Below are positions 1 through 10,151 of a stretch of 64,000 bases of DNA, in pieces. This DNA comes from a virus. Positions within the stretch are counted from its first letter, which is position 1. Every line of letters begins with the position of its first letter. Location: IMG/VR virus record IMGVR_UViG_3300042543_000363, positions 17,828-81,827 of that record. One strand, written 5' to 3'. The translations under genes and the position numbers were made by a program. Below the pieces are notes generated by a model. It worked only from the letters and a program-made list of their open reading frames with translations. It was not told the origin of the DNA and searched no databases.

Positions 1-2121
1 TAATGCAACATTTCTTTGGGTATTATAAAATATGTCAACACTCAAAGATGAACTAGGAATTTGACCTGAACTTATAGTAAATGATGTACTGTTTGTTACC
101 TGTATAAAACTTGAAGGACCAGAACTGAAGGTTCTAGAAATTGGAATGTTTTTACCACTAATGTAAGATTTGTAATAATTCGCAGAAGCGTTAGTCGCAC
201 CAAATGGAGCATCGACAGTCAAAAACGTAGCATTTGACACTGAAATAACTGTTCTTATATCAGTGCCTACCTTTATGTTGTCTCCAACATAAAATCTATT
301 GGTGAACGTTGTTGAAGTTCCTACAACGTTAACTGATGTTGTATTTACGCTGACTGTGCCTGTTAATACCGCAGAATCAACATTAGCAGTAGCAACCACA
401 GTAAACTCAGAAGCAGTAGCATCTGATAGTATACCTATACCATAAGGAAGTATATCTGTGCCTCCAGGCGCAGAATAAGTTAATGTTATAGTCGCATTAC
501 CTGTGGTAGTCATAGTTCCAGAGGCTTTATTTCTGTAAATATAATTAGTCTGGACGTTATTACTTTGATCTCTAATGTTTTTTATTCCAGAAAAACCAAA
601 AGAATAAAGTTGTCTTTTGAACTGATCTTCTAACAATCCTACAGAATAAACATCAGCAACTCCTTTTTTAGAACCATTATAATAAACAGATTTTATTTGA
701 GTACTGTTATACCCTGCATTTAGAGATATGTTGAATATATGAAGCAAATAAGTTGCAGATGCGCTTCCTGGTACACCAGAATTAAAACTATAACATTTTA
801 CTGTTGCTGTTCCGATATTATTACCCGTAGGCGATGTGCCAGCATAAGTTCTATTAGTTACTGACTGTTGTGGTTTGTCATACAAAGTAACAGTTTGTGA
901 TTTATTAAATTCAAAAGTTCCTGATACTTCATTTAAAATAAAATAACTGCCATAATTGAAACTGATCTGTTGAGAACTTAATGTCTGTGTATCTACGCCA
1001 CGACGCATATCGATATATGCTGTTTTAAGAAGCTCAACTCTTTTACCCTGAGAATAACCAATTCCTGCGCTTACTCTAGCAAGAACATTATTAGCAGAAG
1101 AAGGCGCTATATCAACGTTGTTGTCCAAAACATTTGTTACTGTATCAACAGCAAAAGGATTTACTACATAATTCCCAGATTCTTCATAAGTTCTTTTAGC
1201 AATAACATCGCCTACTATAGAATACAAATTAGAAGATTCTGAGTATTTGATTACCAGAGTGCCATAATTGTATGAAGCAATCGGATTGAATTTCTCGGTT
1301 AGCGCCGCTTGTTCTTCGGTCAAAGAAAGTATGATTGGCGAAACTTTTAGACGATGAGCTCCTGGCGCATTTTCGTTAGAATAACCTAGAGCATTATCCA
1401 ACAAAGTGTTGTCTTGTGTTTCAGTAATAATTTGTTCAACTAATTCGAACCCTATGACGTTATTGCCGGCATAAGTTCCAAAATTATTAACTAATCCGAA
1501 AGTTTCGTTCTCTACTCTTACGAAATTGCCATTGATAAAAATGATACCTTCAGAAACAGTAACACCATGAGCATTTCCAGTTGTTACAGTATTAGCTAGA
1601 GTATTAGCCCAAGAATATACATTAGCTAAATCTGTATTTCCTGCTTCTGAAACTTGAACAAAGGTAAGGAGTTCACCATTAGAGAATACTTTTTCCCCTC
1701 CAGTTCCAGTATTAAGATATCTTAAATATAAAATATTTGTATCAGGATAATTGGTACTAAAACCTGCATTAGCATATAAAACTTTTGCTCTTAGATTACT
1801 AGTTACGCTAGTAGCGACTGCATTAATATATTCTGTGACATCTAATGTTGCAGTATTAGCTGATCCATTAGAAGCGAAATCCATAAGTCTTACATATGAA
1901 AGAGATGGAATATCAGAGATATTACAACCAGATACTATATCTCCGCTCCTAAATGCCCAATTTCCAAAACGCTCTATCTGTTTTTGAAGAATTGTTTGAA
2001 GCTGAGTTAATTCTCTTGCTTGCACCGCTACTGATGGTCTAAAAAGAATTCTATGATAATTTTTATTTTCGTTATAGTCATCGTAGTAAGGAGCAACGTT
2101 TAAATCTATATCTAATGACAT
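1..2121 (-). CDS. Large virion structural protein, DUF4815-like (partial)
   Basis: Open from an ATG at 2121 to the window edge, so the C-terminus is missing (707 codons seen). The start (MSLDIDLNVAPYYDDY, then a FRPSVAVQARELTQLQTILQ stretch) is the signature opening of the DUF4815 structural proteins found beside the baseplate genes of T4-like marine phages. The rest is rich in Asn, Thr, Ser and Gly with many beta-strand-like repeats, typical of fibre or baseplate-periphery proteins. It lies 15 bp after the gp8-like gene and is probably co-transcribed with the baseplate operon. The family is recognised from memory; its role as a fibre or fibre attachment is inference. Confidence 0.8.
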   Translation of the reverse strand, partial: MSLDIDLNVAPYYDDYNENKNYHRILFRPSVAVQARELTQLQTILQKQIERFGNWAFRSGDIVSGCNISDIPSLSYVRLMDFASNGSANTATLDVTEYINAVATSVTSNLRAKVLYANAGFSTNYPDTNILYLRYLNTGTGGEKVFSNGELLTFVQVSEAGNTDLANVYSWANTLANTVTTGNAHGVTVSEGIIFINGNFVRVENETFGLVNNFGTYAGNNVIGFELVEQIITETQDNTLLDNALGYSNENAPGAHRLKVSPIILSLTEEQAALTEKFNPIASYNYGTLVIKYSESSNLYSIVGDVIAKRTYEESGNYVVNPFAVDTVTNVLDNNVDIAPSSANNVLARVSAGIGYSQGKRVELLKTAYIDMRRGVDTQTLSSQQISFNYGSYFILNEVSGTFEFNKSQTVTLYDKPQQSVTNRTYAGTSPTGNNIGTATVKCYSFNSGVPGSASATYLLHIFNISLNAGYNSTQIKSVYYNGSKKGVADVYSVGLLEDQFKRQLYSFGFSGIKNIRDQSNNVQTNYIYRNKASGTMTTTGNATITLTYSAPGGTDILPYGIGILSDATASEFTVVATANVDSAVLTGTVSVNTTSVNVVGTSTTFTNRFYVGDNIKVGTDIRTVISVSNATFLTVDAPFGATNASANYYKSYISGKNIPISRTFSSGPSSFIQVTNSTSFTISSGQIPSSSLSVDIFYNTQRNVAL

Positions 2122-2136
2122 TATGAGTTCCCGTTA

Positions 2137-3672
2137 TTAAATCTCAATGATCAGCTTAAAAGATTCTGTTTGAGAATTAGACCTATTTACGTTATTTATA
2201 TCTTGGACATATAATGGTTTTACGTCTTTAACGTAAATACTACCGTTATCAATAATATCAATTTCTGAACTCAAAACTGAATCGCTAGAAAATACAAATT
2301 CTCCATTAACAAAAGTTTTATCGCCTACTACTTTTATCCTAGATGTATTAGCAAAGGCCACTATACCATAAGCATTGCTAGTATTTCCATAGATTCTATC
2401 ACCAACAGTAAATAATACTGGATTCAATAAATTAGCGTCTAATGTTTGACTAAACGTTGTAGATATGTAAGCGGTATTACTTTTAGCGCCATTAGCATGT
2501 AGACCGTAAGGGTTTTTAATTATACCAATTTTGTTATATAATAAATCGTCAGATACTGTATTACCTTCGCTGTTGGCAAAATGAAAATTAACGCCCAATG
2601 CCTTTACATTCAATTCTGAGACTGGGTCAGAACCGTGACCGCCTGGTGGCGGAACTATAGCATATACATTCGCACCAGAACCAACAGCGGATACTATAGA
2701 AACGTTTGCCCATGATATATCAGCGCCGATATCAAGCATAACTATATTACTAATAGAATTAGTAGTAGTATTAACAACGCTATATGCTACTGGCTGTGTA
2801 CCGCCATCTGTAGTAAAAACAACTCTTGGTGAAATTTTATATTGAGTAGCTTCTGGGATAATATTTGTAGTATTAGCCTCTCCATTCAAAAGCACCCACT
2901 TTCCAACGCTGTTAGATACATAATCTGATATTTGAAATATTTGAGAAGTTGTTAAAGTGACATTATAGATATAAATTGCGCTGTTGTTATAGATACCCGA
3001 AGCATTACTTGCTGTATTGCCTACCTGAATAACTGTGCTGTTAGCTGATAAGATAGTTCCATCATGGTATCCTACGTATCCAGAGCCAGTATTAGTAATG
3101 ACTACCTTTTCGACGCCGCAGTATTGATTAGCATATAAAGTAGTAACACTGTTTGCATAAACTGGTGCATATGTGTCTGTAGCAAACATTTTATAAAGTC
3201 TATATGGAATAGAAGTTACATATCTCCAAACATAACCATCATCAGTTTGAAAAGAAGTTACTTGTACTATTGCTGGTTTTACTGTAGAAGGAGAATTATT
3301 GGCATTGTCCATACATTTAAAGATGTTATAAGTTCCACCATCAAATTCTGGAGGACTTATAACATAAAATTTATTGTTTGAATATAAATCTACATCGTTA
3401 TTATCATACATTTTGTAGACAAAACCATTCGCCCATAGATTATTATCAACTAATGGAGCAAAATTGGTTATTGATAATTTTTTACCAAATAACATTAACC
3501 AATCAGTTTCAAATTTAGTATTATAGTCGTCTGGGGTAGTATTAGGAAGGGGCCCAACTCTTAATATAGGATTAGAGGCGACTGCATAATAATATGAAGT
3601 GTTTGATCTTATGTTATCAAACATTTCATCAATTAGAGCCTTTCTATAAGAAGGTTGTAATACTCCTGTCAT
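2137..3672 (-). CDS. gp8: Baseplate wedge protein gp8-like
   Basis: 511 residues, longer than T4 gp8 (334). The N-terminal third aligns in character with gp8: an opening of the type YRKALIDEMFDNI, a phrase ITNFAPLVDNNLWANGFVYK, and DDGYVWRYVTSIPYRLY, which matches the conserved GDGYVWEYL phrase of T4 gp8. The C-terminal two thirds are Asn/Thr/Ser-rich beta-structure and look like an added domain. T4 gp8 is a wedge component next to gp7. Gene order gp6-gp7-(fibre)-gp8 on one strand supports the call. Assignment to gp8 is by motif, not by alignment search. Confidence 0.72.
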   Translation of the reverse strand: MTGVLQPSYRKALIDEMFDNIRSNTSYYYAVASNPILRVGPLPNTTPDDYNTKFETDWLMLFGKKLSITNFAPLVDNNLWANGFVYKMYDNNDVDLYSNNKFYVISPPEFDGGTYNIFKCMDNANNSPSTVKPAIVQVTSFQTDDGYVWRYVTSIPYRLYKMFATDTYAPVYANSVTTLYANQYCGVEKVVITNTGSGYVGYHDGTILSANSTVIQVGNTASNASGIYNNSAIYIYNVTLTTSQIFQISDYVSNSVGKWVLLNGEANTTNIIPEATQYKISPRVVFTTDGGTQPVAYSVVNTTTNSISNIVMLDIGADISWANVSIVSAVGSGANVYAIVPPPGGHGSDPVSELNVKALGVNFHFANSEGNTVSDDLLYNKIGIIKNPYGLHANGAKSNTAYISTTFSQTLDANLLNPVLFTVGDRIYGNTSNAYGIVAFANTSRIKVVGDKTFVNGEFVFSSDSVLSSEIDIIDNGSIYVKDVKPLYVQDINNVNRSNSQTESFKLIIEI

Positions 3673-3681
3673 TTATTCGCC

Positions 3682-4266
3682 TTATCTTCCTATAGCCATA
3701 TAATAAACGTTTACGGCTGTTGTATTTGATGTTCTGATAATAGCCACGGTAGTATTAGTTCCGACTACAGCAGGTTCATATGTAACTGCTGCTGTATTAG
3801 AAGTGGCCGTAACTACATAACACGCTGTCGCAAACGCTGACGAAAAAGTAGCATTGCCTACGCTAGAATTACAAAATACATAACCATAATTTAATTTGAA
3901 ACCGTTTGGTAAAAATGTGTACCCATTAGCTGCAGCTGTGAACGATCCAACATTTATAGTATTAGAGGAAACACTGATAGAATTTGCTGTGACAGTTCCA
4001 TTCCCTGTAAAGAATCCTGAACTGTTGGCGATAGCATTGATTGAAGTGTTTCCAATCCTAATGACAGAAGAGTTATTACCGAAAACTATAGATGTAGAGT
4101 TCACAACAGTGTTTACTGAAGAATTGCCGACTGTTATTGAAGTATTCACAACCGGATTAGTATAAAGCTCCAAAAAATTATCATTAATGATAACCATGGC
4201 ATCTCTAAGAGGAGTTCCAGTTCCATCATTTGGGTCGTTTCCGACGTTTACTACTTGTCTTGCCAA
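3682..4266 (-). CDS. Short tail-fibre-like protein
   Basis: 194 residues. The N-terminus NVGNDPNDGTGTPLRDAM followed by INDNFLELY is the small adaptor motif that begins many structural proteins of T4-like phages. The middle is a low-complexity Asn/Ser/Val repeat region suggesting an elongated trimeric beta-structure. The end (FATACYVVTATSNTAAV ... VYYMAIGR) resembles the gp53-like C-terminal receptor-binding or trimerisation domain of tail fibres. It sits between the gp7-like and gp8-like genes, where a baseplate-attached fibre would be expected. The exact target is unknown. Confidence 0.65.
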   Translation of the reverse strand: MARQVVNVGNDPNDGTGTPLRDAMVIINDNFLELYTNPVVNTSITVGNSSVNTVVNSTSIVFGNNSSVIRIGNTSINAIANSSGFFTGNGTVTANSISVSSNTINVGSFTAAANGYTFLPNGFKLNYGYVFCNSSVGNATFSSAFATACYVVTATSNTAAVTYEPAVVGTNTTVAIIRTSNTTAVNVYYMAIGR

Positions 4267-4287
4267 TTTAAATCCCCTATGACTAAA

Positions 4288-7200
4288 TTATGTTGGTAAA
4301 TCTTCTGAGAATCTGTCAGAAGTTATTTCTGTGCTGTCAGCGTATACTGTATTTATATCACATCCAAAATAATTATTAGAAAATGTGAATTGGTCTACAG
4401 TAAGTATAACGCCAGGGAGCGGATACCCGTTGGCGAGTTCTTCAAGATACACGTCCGCTCTAATTCTTGGGTCTGCGATATCACAAGTTAGCCAAAGCGG
4501 CCAAGCCGTATTAGCGAGAGTATCGATATTTAACTCTATGTTACTTGCCATCACAAAAGGTTGTAATTCATATTTACCAAACAGAGCCGAACCTGCTGTG
4601 TGAAAAGTAGAGTAAAATACGTCTTTGTATGTTTCTAGACTAAGTGCAGTTCTCAATTCATAAGAATAATCCTGATAATAATAACTATCTTGAATGACCT
4701 TATCCGAATTCAAAAGTCCATCAGTAGTCGCCCAATAACCCAATCCTCTACCTATTCCGCTTTTTCTCACTAATCCTCTGATTTCATTGGCTGTATCAAA
4801 TGGGATATAATTTGTGGTTAAAACGGCGCCATTTGCTAAATTATTCGCTGATCTAATACTTATTTCTGGTAGTGAATTATAACCTACACCGCCATACCAA
4901 GCTCCTTCTGCTGTATTAACAGAAACTACATTGCCTTGAGAATTTGTCAGAATTGAGCCTCTGGCAGGTGTTTCAGTAACACCGCCGCTGAATATGATTG
5001 TGTCACCATTGACATAACCTGTTCCACCTTTTGCAACAGTGGGTACTTGCAAAATACCATAACGATAAGCTCGTACTGATTCGCCTTCAACATAAGCCTT
5101 ACCAGAATTGATCGCTGAAACATTTTCTACAATATTATTACCACTAGAATTTAGAGCTTCGATATTATCATTTATACCATTTATGGTACCATCTAGCCTT
5201 TTCATAATATTAGCTAAATTGGTATAATCTAAGGTACTATATGTATAAGAAAGAATACTGAAAATATCAGAATTACCTGTAATTTTATTTCTGCCTGTAA
5301 ACTCTGAAACATCAAACTGAGAAGGCATAATAACAACAGCTCTTCCATAAAGAGAATTACTCGTAGAGCTGCTGTTAGTGAACCCGTACAGCTGTATCGA
5401 TACATCGCTTATTATATTTCTAATAACTGCCAATTCCAAAGTATTAGCATTTGTGCTGTCTGATTGTAGATATATAACGTCATCATTTGCGAAATATTTA
5501 CTAAATTTAGCAGTTTTAATAGTATGTGTTTCTGCTGCTCCAGAAGAACTGGTGTAAATTTGCATTACTGGACCGCCAGCAGTGTTACTCAGAGTAATTG
5601 CTGACGAATTAGAAGTTTTGATGTAAACAACAGAATTTGCTCTTAAATTAGCTATGGCGGTATTACCAACAGGAACGTCATAATAAACTCTATCATTAAC
5701 AGAAAAATATATATCAGCGTTTGCTATTTTGATTGCATAACTAGTATTATTAATTGAAAATGTATTAGCATAAACTTGTGTAGAATAACCGTTTACGTAT
5801 GGGTAAATATTTCTAGTAGTGTCATTTAATAGATAATGCGTTTCTCCAGCCAATATAACATCTGTTGCAATTTCAATTGGATCTGAATTGCCTGTGAATG
5901 TATCGCTCAATGTTATAGCTGTAGAGTTCGAGCTTTCTACATAATAAAAACTATTTGGTGTAATACCAAGTAACCCAGTATTGCCTGCAGGGACAAGATA
6001 ATATACATAATCGTCTGGGTAAAAATAAGTATTAGCATCTGTTACTAGGATAGAATAGCTTGCATTATTTACAGAGGTAGTGTTAGCAAAAAAACTTTTT
6101 GTAAGAGCCTTTGTTATGAAAGAATGTCTTTCAGTGGTATTACTAGTGACAGCTGTATTAATATTTAAAGTCGTTCCGCCTTGAGTGGCGCTTAATGTAA
6201 TACCTAACGTATTAGTAGTTTTCACATAATATCTTGTATTAGCAGTCAAACCATTAATAGCAGTATTTCCTGCTGGTACAATATAATCTACGTATGCGTT
6301 TGTATCATAATGTTTAACAGCGTTTGCTATAAGAATAACGTTATTACTGATAAATGAGGTATTAACATAGACGTCCGTGGAGTAAGCGTTAATAAAATCG
6401 TTACTGTTGTACCAAGTCAATCTTCCCGGAATATTTTTAGATCTATAAGTAGAACGAATAAAAACATTAGCAGGAGCAATATAACCATTACCAGTTAAAA
6501 CGTTTGTTAGCGCCGCTATTCTACCAAAATCATTTGTATCGTAGGAAAAACATTCGTCCAGTGTAGAAGCCGAATTTGCGTTTTGATATTTACTGAAACC
6601 GTATATTTCGTCTAATTGAAGATCCATAAAATCTAAAAATAGATCTGTATTATATGTTAATCTTCTAACGTCGGCTATTTTAATATTAAAACTTGCGCCC
6701 TGACCAGTTTGATCTAGTATGTTTTTATATAAGAAAATAGCAGCATTAGCAGTAAACCCGAAACCACCATTTCTGATGTTAAAGTTGAGCGATCCGAATC
6801 CACGAAATAGTGAAGTAACTACAATCAAACCTTGATCGCCAAATGAATCTATTTCATTTGTATCTAAATCTTTGTATGCAATTTTAAGAACGTCGCCAAC
6901 ATTAAACGAGTTACCACTATTGAAAACATCAAGTCTGTCCAAAGAACCCAAAACTGTAGGCGATAAACTAACCAATTCAGAATTAGATTTGAATTGGTTA
7001 TCAACAATTTTTTCAGAAACGATGAAATCTCCGCCTTTGGGACCAACATCATTAATATACATTACATATATTTCGTCTTTGTTAAAACGTTCTTTTACAA
7101 TTCGTTCAACTACAGCCGAAGTTCCAGAAGATACTCCATATATTGTTTTACCAATTAACGAATCTAAAATTGGACTCCAAGATAATTCCAAATATTTTGG

Positions 7201-7608
7201 TTCCACCCATTTACCATCAGATACCCTAAGAACATCTTTACCGGGCAGATAAACGTCTACGTCTTCATTATATATCAATCTGAATAATAGTTTATAACCT
7301 TGTATTGTACCTTTAGAACGATATACATTAAGTATATGTTTTAACAAAAATCTTTTATTGGCAATAATGTTGAATGGTATTCCGTATAAATATTTTTTCT
7401 GAAAATATTCTAAAAATCTTTCAATAGTTGTATCAATATCTCTATATTCAAATAATTGTCTAGCCTCTCTGATAGGCTGACCTTCAGTTTCCATCCATTC
7501 AAAATATGTTTTGACAAACAGAATAAAATTTTCGCCTTCCTCTTGATAGAATTGCGGAAACTGATTCTGAACGAAATTAGATATCGTTTTTTCTATTTTT
7601 GGATCCAT
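4288..7608 (-). CDS. gp7: Baseplate wedge initiator gp7-like, with three tandem repeats
   Basis: 1106 residues, similar in size to T4 gp7 (1032). The N-terminal region holds the gp7 signature seen near the C-terminus of the T4 protein: VYRSKGTIQGYKLLFRLIYN followed by EDVDVYLPG. T4 gp7 links the wedge to gp6, gp8 and gp10. Residues about 412-497, 506-593 and 612-697 form three tandem repeats, each with a VPxGNTxxxxLxxNxxxYxKTxNxxxITLS pattern. The C-terminal part contains Gly/Asn-rich beta segments and an LxNxxAxxxI-rich end. It starts 1 bp downstream of the gp6 stop. Domain order differs from T4, so the name marks homology of the conserved region only. Confidence 0.72.
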   Translation of the reverse strand: MDPKIEKTISNFVQNQFPQFYQEEGENFILFVKTYFEWMETEGQPIREARQLFEYRDIDTTIERFLEYFQKKYLYGIPFNIIANKRFLLKHILNVYRSKGTIQGYKLLFRLIYNEDVDVYLPGKDVLRVSDGKWVEPKYLELSWSPILDSLIGKTIYGVSSGTSAVVERIVKERFNKDEIYVMYINDVGPKGGDFIVSEKIVDNQFKSNSELVSLSPTVLGSLDRLDVFNSGNSFNVGDVLKIAYKDLDTNEIDSFGDQGLIVVTSLFRGFGSLNFNIRNGGFGFTANAAIFLYKNILDQTGQGASFNIKIADVRRLTYNTDLFLDFMDLQLDEIYGFSKYQNANSASTLDECFSYDTNDFGRIAALTNVLTGNGYIAPANVFIRSTYRSKNIPGRLTWYNSNDFINAYSTDVYVNTSFISNNVILIANAVKHYDTNAYVDYIVPAGNTAINGLTANTRYYVKTTNTLGITLSATQGGTTLNINTAVTSNTTERHSFITKALTKSFFANTTSVNNASYSILVTDANTYFYPDDYVYYLVPAGNTGLLGITPNSFYYVESSNSTAITLSDTFTGNSDPIEIATDVILAGETHYLLNDTTRNIYPYVNGYSTQVYANTFSINNTSYAIKIANADIYFSVNDRVYYDVPVGNTAIANLRANSVVYIKTSNSSAITLSNTAGGPVMQIYTSSSGAAETHTIKTAKFSKYFANDDVIYLQSDSTNANTLELAVIRNIISDVSIQLYGFTNSSSTSNSLYGRAVVIMPSQFDVSEFTGRNKITGNSDIFSILSYTYSTLDYTNLANIMKRLDGTINGINDNIEALNSSGNNIVENVSAINSGKAYVEGESVRAYRYGILQVPTVAKGGTGYVNGDTIIFSGGVTETPARGSILTNSQGNVVSVNTAEGAWYGGVGYNSLPEISIRSANNLANGAVLTTNYIPFDTANEIRGLVRKSGIGRGLGYWATTDGLLNSDKVIQDSYYYQDYSYELRTALSLETYKDVFYSTFHTAGSALFGKYELQPFVMASNIELNIDTLANTAWPLWLTCDIADPRIRADVYLEELANGYPLPGVILTVDQFTFSNNYFGCDINTVYADSTEITSDRFSEDLPT

Positions 7609-7609
7609 T

Positions 7610-9424
7610 TTATCTTATTGTTTCTATGATGTCTATGTTAACGTCAACAGGGTCAATTAAAAGAACCATGTTTTTAGATGCAATGATATCTTTATTTTTA
7701 GTAGTTAAAGATAACTCTATGTAACTATTATAATAAGAAGTTTTAAGATTGGTTATCGATACTGCACCAGTTTCATAATTTATGATTCCAATATTTGTTT
7801 TTAAGATAGTTTTGATACCTTTCAAAAACGTATATACTAATACATTACCAAGAGCGTCGTCTTCTAAATAACAGTTAGGATAGATATTATCTTCTTCGTC
7901 AACGTATGAAAATCCTGTGCTAGTTAAAACTCTTTGATCTGGATATGCTACACCATCATATAAACCTTCTTGTTCAGCTCCATTATTGAAACGGACATCA
8001 AAAGAAGTAGCAAATAATAATTTAGGGGTCAATCTTTTGATTATTTTTACTCGTGTATCATTACTTGTTATACTCTGATCTAATGAATCGATACGAGTAA
8101 CGAATCTGCTATATCTAAAATCGTTGCCAAATTTTTCTAAATGATCTCTACTAAAATTAATAATACCATCCAATATCATACTTTTAATTTCAGTAGAATA
8201 TTTTGTTGTCAGTTTAGAATTAAATTGAACTGTAGAAGATACATCAATATAAAAATAATCAGGATCAGTTACTATGACTCTATTTGGTAGAGCGATAAAA
8301 TCTTGTAAATAATTTACGATATCATTTTTTAATAATGAAGATGCAGTAACAGATGCGGTTGGTTTTACTGAAACAATAACTCTTCCGTATAGTTTTGGTT
8401 CTAAATCTTGCCCACCATAGATAATAACATCGTCAACAGCTCCACCAAATTTGGCACGCACTAGTGAGTAATAATCATCTATAGAAACTGCTCTTTGTTG
8501 AGCGGCAAAATATCTAGGAGCATTAAATTTTATGTCTTCTATAGTTTCTTGATTTGCGCCTTGTATAGAACTAGTAATAACTGTGATTTCCGAAGCAGTA
8601 GCTTCGCCGCCATTACCAGGACCAAGATTATCTGTTAATGCAAAATTTTCAACACCATTACCATCTGAACCATTTGTTACAATATATTCAACAACAACCG
8701 TAGCTCCGTTTATTGGTTTTTTTCCAAATAATCCATCACCAAATCTAATTTCATATCTACCGCCTTCGACTGCCTGAATAAAATAAACGGTAGAGGCGTC
8801 ACTTAAACCAAACAAAGTGGTTGCAAAAGTGTAATCAGTATTAACTCCATTTTCCGAGACATTTACTGTAATACTTTCAATATCAATGTTTTCGTTAGAA
8901 AGTATAAATCTTTGATTTTCAATTTCGTAATCTAAAACAAAAGAATCAGTAAAATATGTGCCTTCATTTATTTGGATGTTTTCTACCAAATAAGTATTAT
9001 TAGAAGAAACAAAAGTCTGTGAAAGATCTGTAACGAAGGTATATGTTCCGTTAGAATTAAAACCAGTGAATCTGGTCCCTTTGGGAATCGTTAATTTATT
9101 TGATGTAAATCCGCTAGTTTCCACAGTAAAAGTGATATTAGCAACAGCAGAATGAGAACTTCTGGGCGTGTAATTTAATTCTTTTGCATGAGAAATAACA
9201 GAGTCTATTTTTTGAGCTGAATCTAAGAACATCTCTGATGCAATCATATTTAAATAAAACGAATTTAAATATGAATTATAAGACATAACGTCTAGGAGAA
9301 CGTTAATATTCGAACCATCAAAATTATAATCTTTGAATGCTGATTGTGTTTTTAGAAATTCCTTAAAATTATCTTTAAGGGTGTCAAAATCTAGAGACGA
9401 AAGATTGAGTGAACTATTTGCCAT
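7610..9424 (-). CDS. gp6: Baseplate wedge protein gp6 (baseplate-J-like)
   Basis: 604 residues against 660 in T4. The N-terminus (SSLDFDTLKDNFKEFLKTQS, then FKDYNFDGSNINVLLDVMSY) is the conserved start of T4-type gp6, and a mid-protein stretch of the type RYFAAQQRAVSIDDYYSLV is the Baseplate_J-like signature. gp6 dimers form the inner ring that joins the six wedges and changes shape on contraction. It abuts gp25 (stop and start adjacent) as in T4-like genomes. Confidence 0.9.
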   Translation of the reverse strand: MANSSLNLSSLDFDTLKDNFKEFLKTQSAFKDYNFDGSNINVLLDVMSYNSYLNSFYLNMIASEMFLDSAQKIDSVISHAKELNYTPRSSHSAVANITFTVETSGFTSNKLTIPKGTRFTGFNSNGTYTFVTDLSQTFVSSNNTYLVENIQINEGTYFTDSFVLDYEIENQRFILSNENIDIESITVNVSENGVNTDYTFATTLFGLSDASTVYFIQAVEGGRYEIRFGDGLFGKKPINGATVVVEYIVTNGSDGNGVENFALTDNLGPGNGGEATASEITVITSSIQGANQETIEDIKFNAPRYFAAQQRAVSIDDYYSLVRAKFGGAVDDVIIYGGQDLEPKLYGRVIVSVKPTASVTASSLLKNDIVNYLQDFIALPNRVIVTDPDYFYIDVSSTVQFNSKLTTKYSTEIKSMILDGIINFSRDHLEKFGNDFRYSRFVTRIDSLDQSITSNDTRVKIIKRLTPKLLFATSFDVRFNNGAEQEGLYDGVAYPDQRVLTSTGFSYVDEEDNIYPNCYLEDDALGNVLVYTFLKGIKTILKTNIGIINYETGAVSITNLKTSYYNSYIELSLTTKNKDIIASKNMVLLIDPVDVNIDIIETIR

Positions 9425-9853
9425 TTATCGGACTCTTTTTAGTACTAAATTAAGAGTTAACTCTGTTGGATTATTTATTAAGTTATAAATCAAAGTTATC
9501 TCAATTTGATTTTCATTAATATTATCGGTATTCACTATGGTTTGTACTAGATTGACTCTAGGTTCATTGTTCTCAACAGTGTTATTGATGAATAATTCTA
9601 ATGAATCCCTAGCCTCGTCTGTGTTCAACTCAAATAAAGTTGCCATAACGTCAGAACCAACTGTAGGCTGAAACAATCTTTCGCCCAAATTTGTTCTTAT
9701 AAGATTTTTCAAAGACTGCACGACAGCTTGTTCGTTTGTTACTCTAGCCAATTGATTTCCAATTGGTGTTTTTGCAAAACTAGTCAAAAAGTCTGAAAAA
9801 TATTCAATTTGTTTTTTAGAACCTGTGAAGGTATCTGCTCTTGTTAATGCCAT
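9425..9853 (-). CDS. gp25: Baseplate wedge protein gp25
   Basis: 142 residues, near the T4 length of 132. It shows the gp25/T6SS TssE pattern TPIGNQLARVTNEQAVVQSL followed by IRTNLGERLFQPTVGS and LFEL. In T4 gp25 nucleates sheath assembly and contacts gp6 and gp53. Directly upstream of gp6 and 2 bp from the PAAR gene. Confidence 0.93.
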   Translation of the reverse strand: MALTRADTFTGSKKQIEYFSDFLTSFAKTPIGNQLARVTNEQAVVQSLKNLIRTNLGERLFQPTVGSDVMATLFELNTDEARDSLELFINNTVENNEPRVNLVQTIVNTDNINENQIEITLIYNLINNPTELTLNLVLKRVR

Positions 9854-9855
9854 TT

Positions 9856-10143
9856 TTATCCTACGTCTACTAAGCTACTTCCGGATGAAGCCTTTGGATT
9901 ACAATGTTCTCCTCCAGCCGTTGGACATAAATTATCTTGATTAGCACTATCATTCACAACTATAATCTTTTTACCACCAATCGTAATATACGATTTACTA
10001 GCAATCAAACCGCCAGCGCCATGAGTATTTTGATCATTCTCTACAGCCCATAATTTACCGTCAATAGTAACAAAACTTTGACCACTAACTATTGTAGTAG
10101 CCCCACAAGATCTCTGATCGTCTTGTCTATGTGCTTGAGCCAT
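9856..10143 (-). CDS. PAAR-motif spike-tip protein (T4 gp5.4-like)
   Basis: 95 residues. Cys and His residues spaced through two GxxFVTIDGK/SKSYITIGGKK repeats (CG...H.AGG...C..AGGEHC) match the PAAR fold, a zinc-bound cone that sharpens the central spike of contractile tails and type VI secretion systems. Position between gp25 and the beta-helix spike gene supports a job at the very tip of the needle. Confidence 0.88.
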   Translation of the reverse strand: MAQAHRQDDQRSCGATTIVSGQSFVTIDGKLWAVENDQNTHGAGGLIASKSYITIGGKKIIVVNDSANQDNLCPTAGGEHCNPKASSGSSLVDVG

Positions 10144-10151
10144 CTAACTAT

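Noticed and set aside
1751-1987. Signal-peptide-like open frame on the plus strand
   Set aside because: Complementary to the DUF4815-type structural gene; hydrophobic run arises from the opposite strand.
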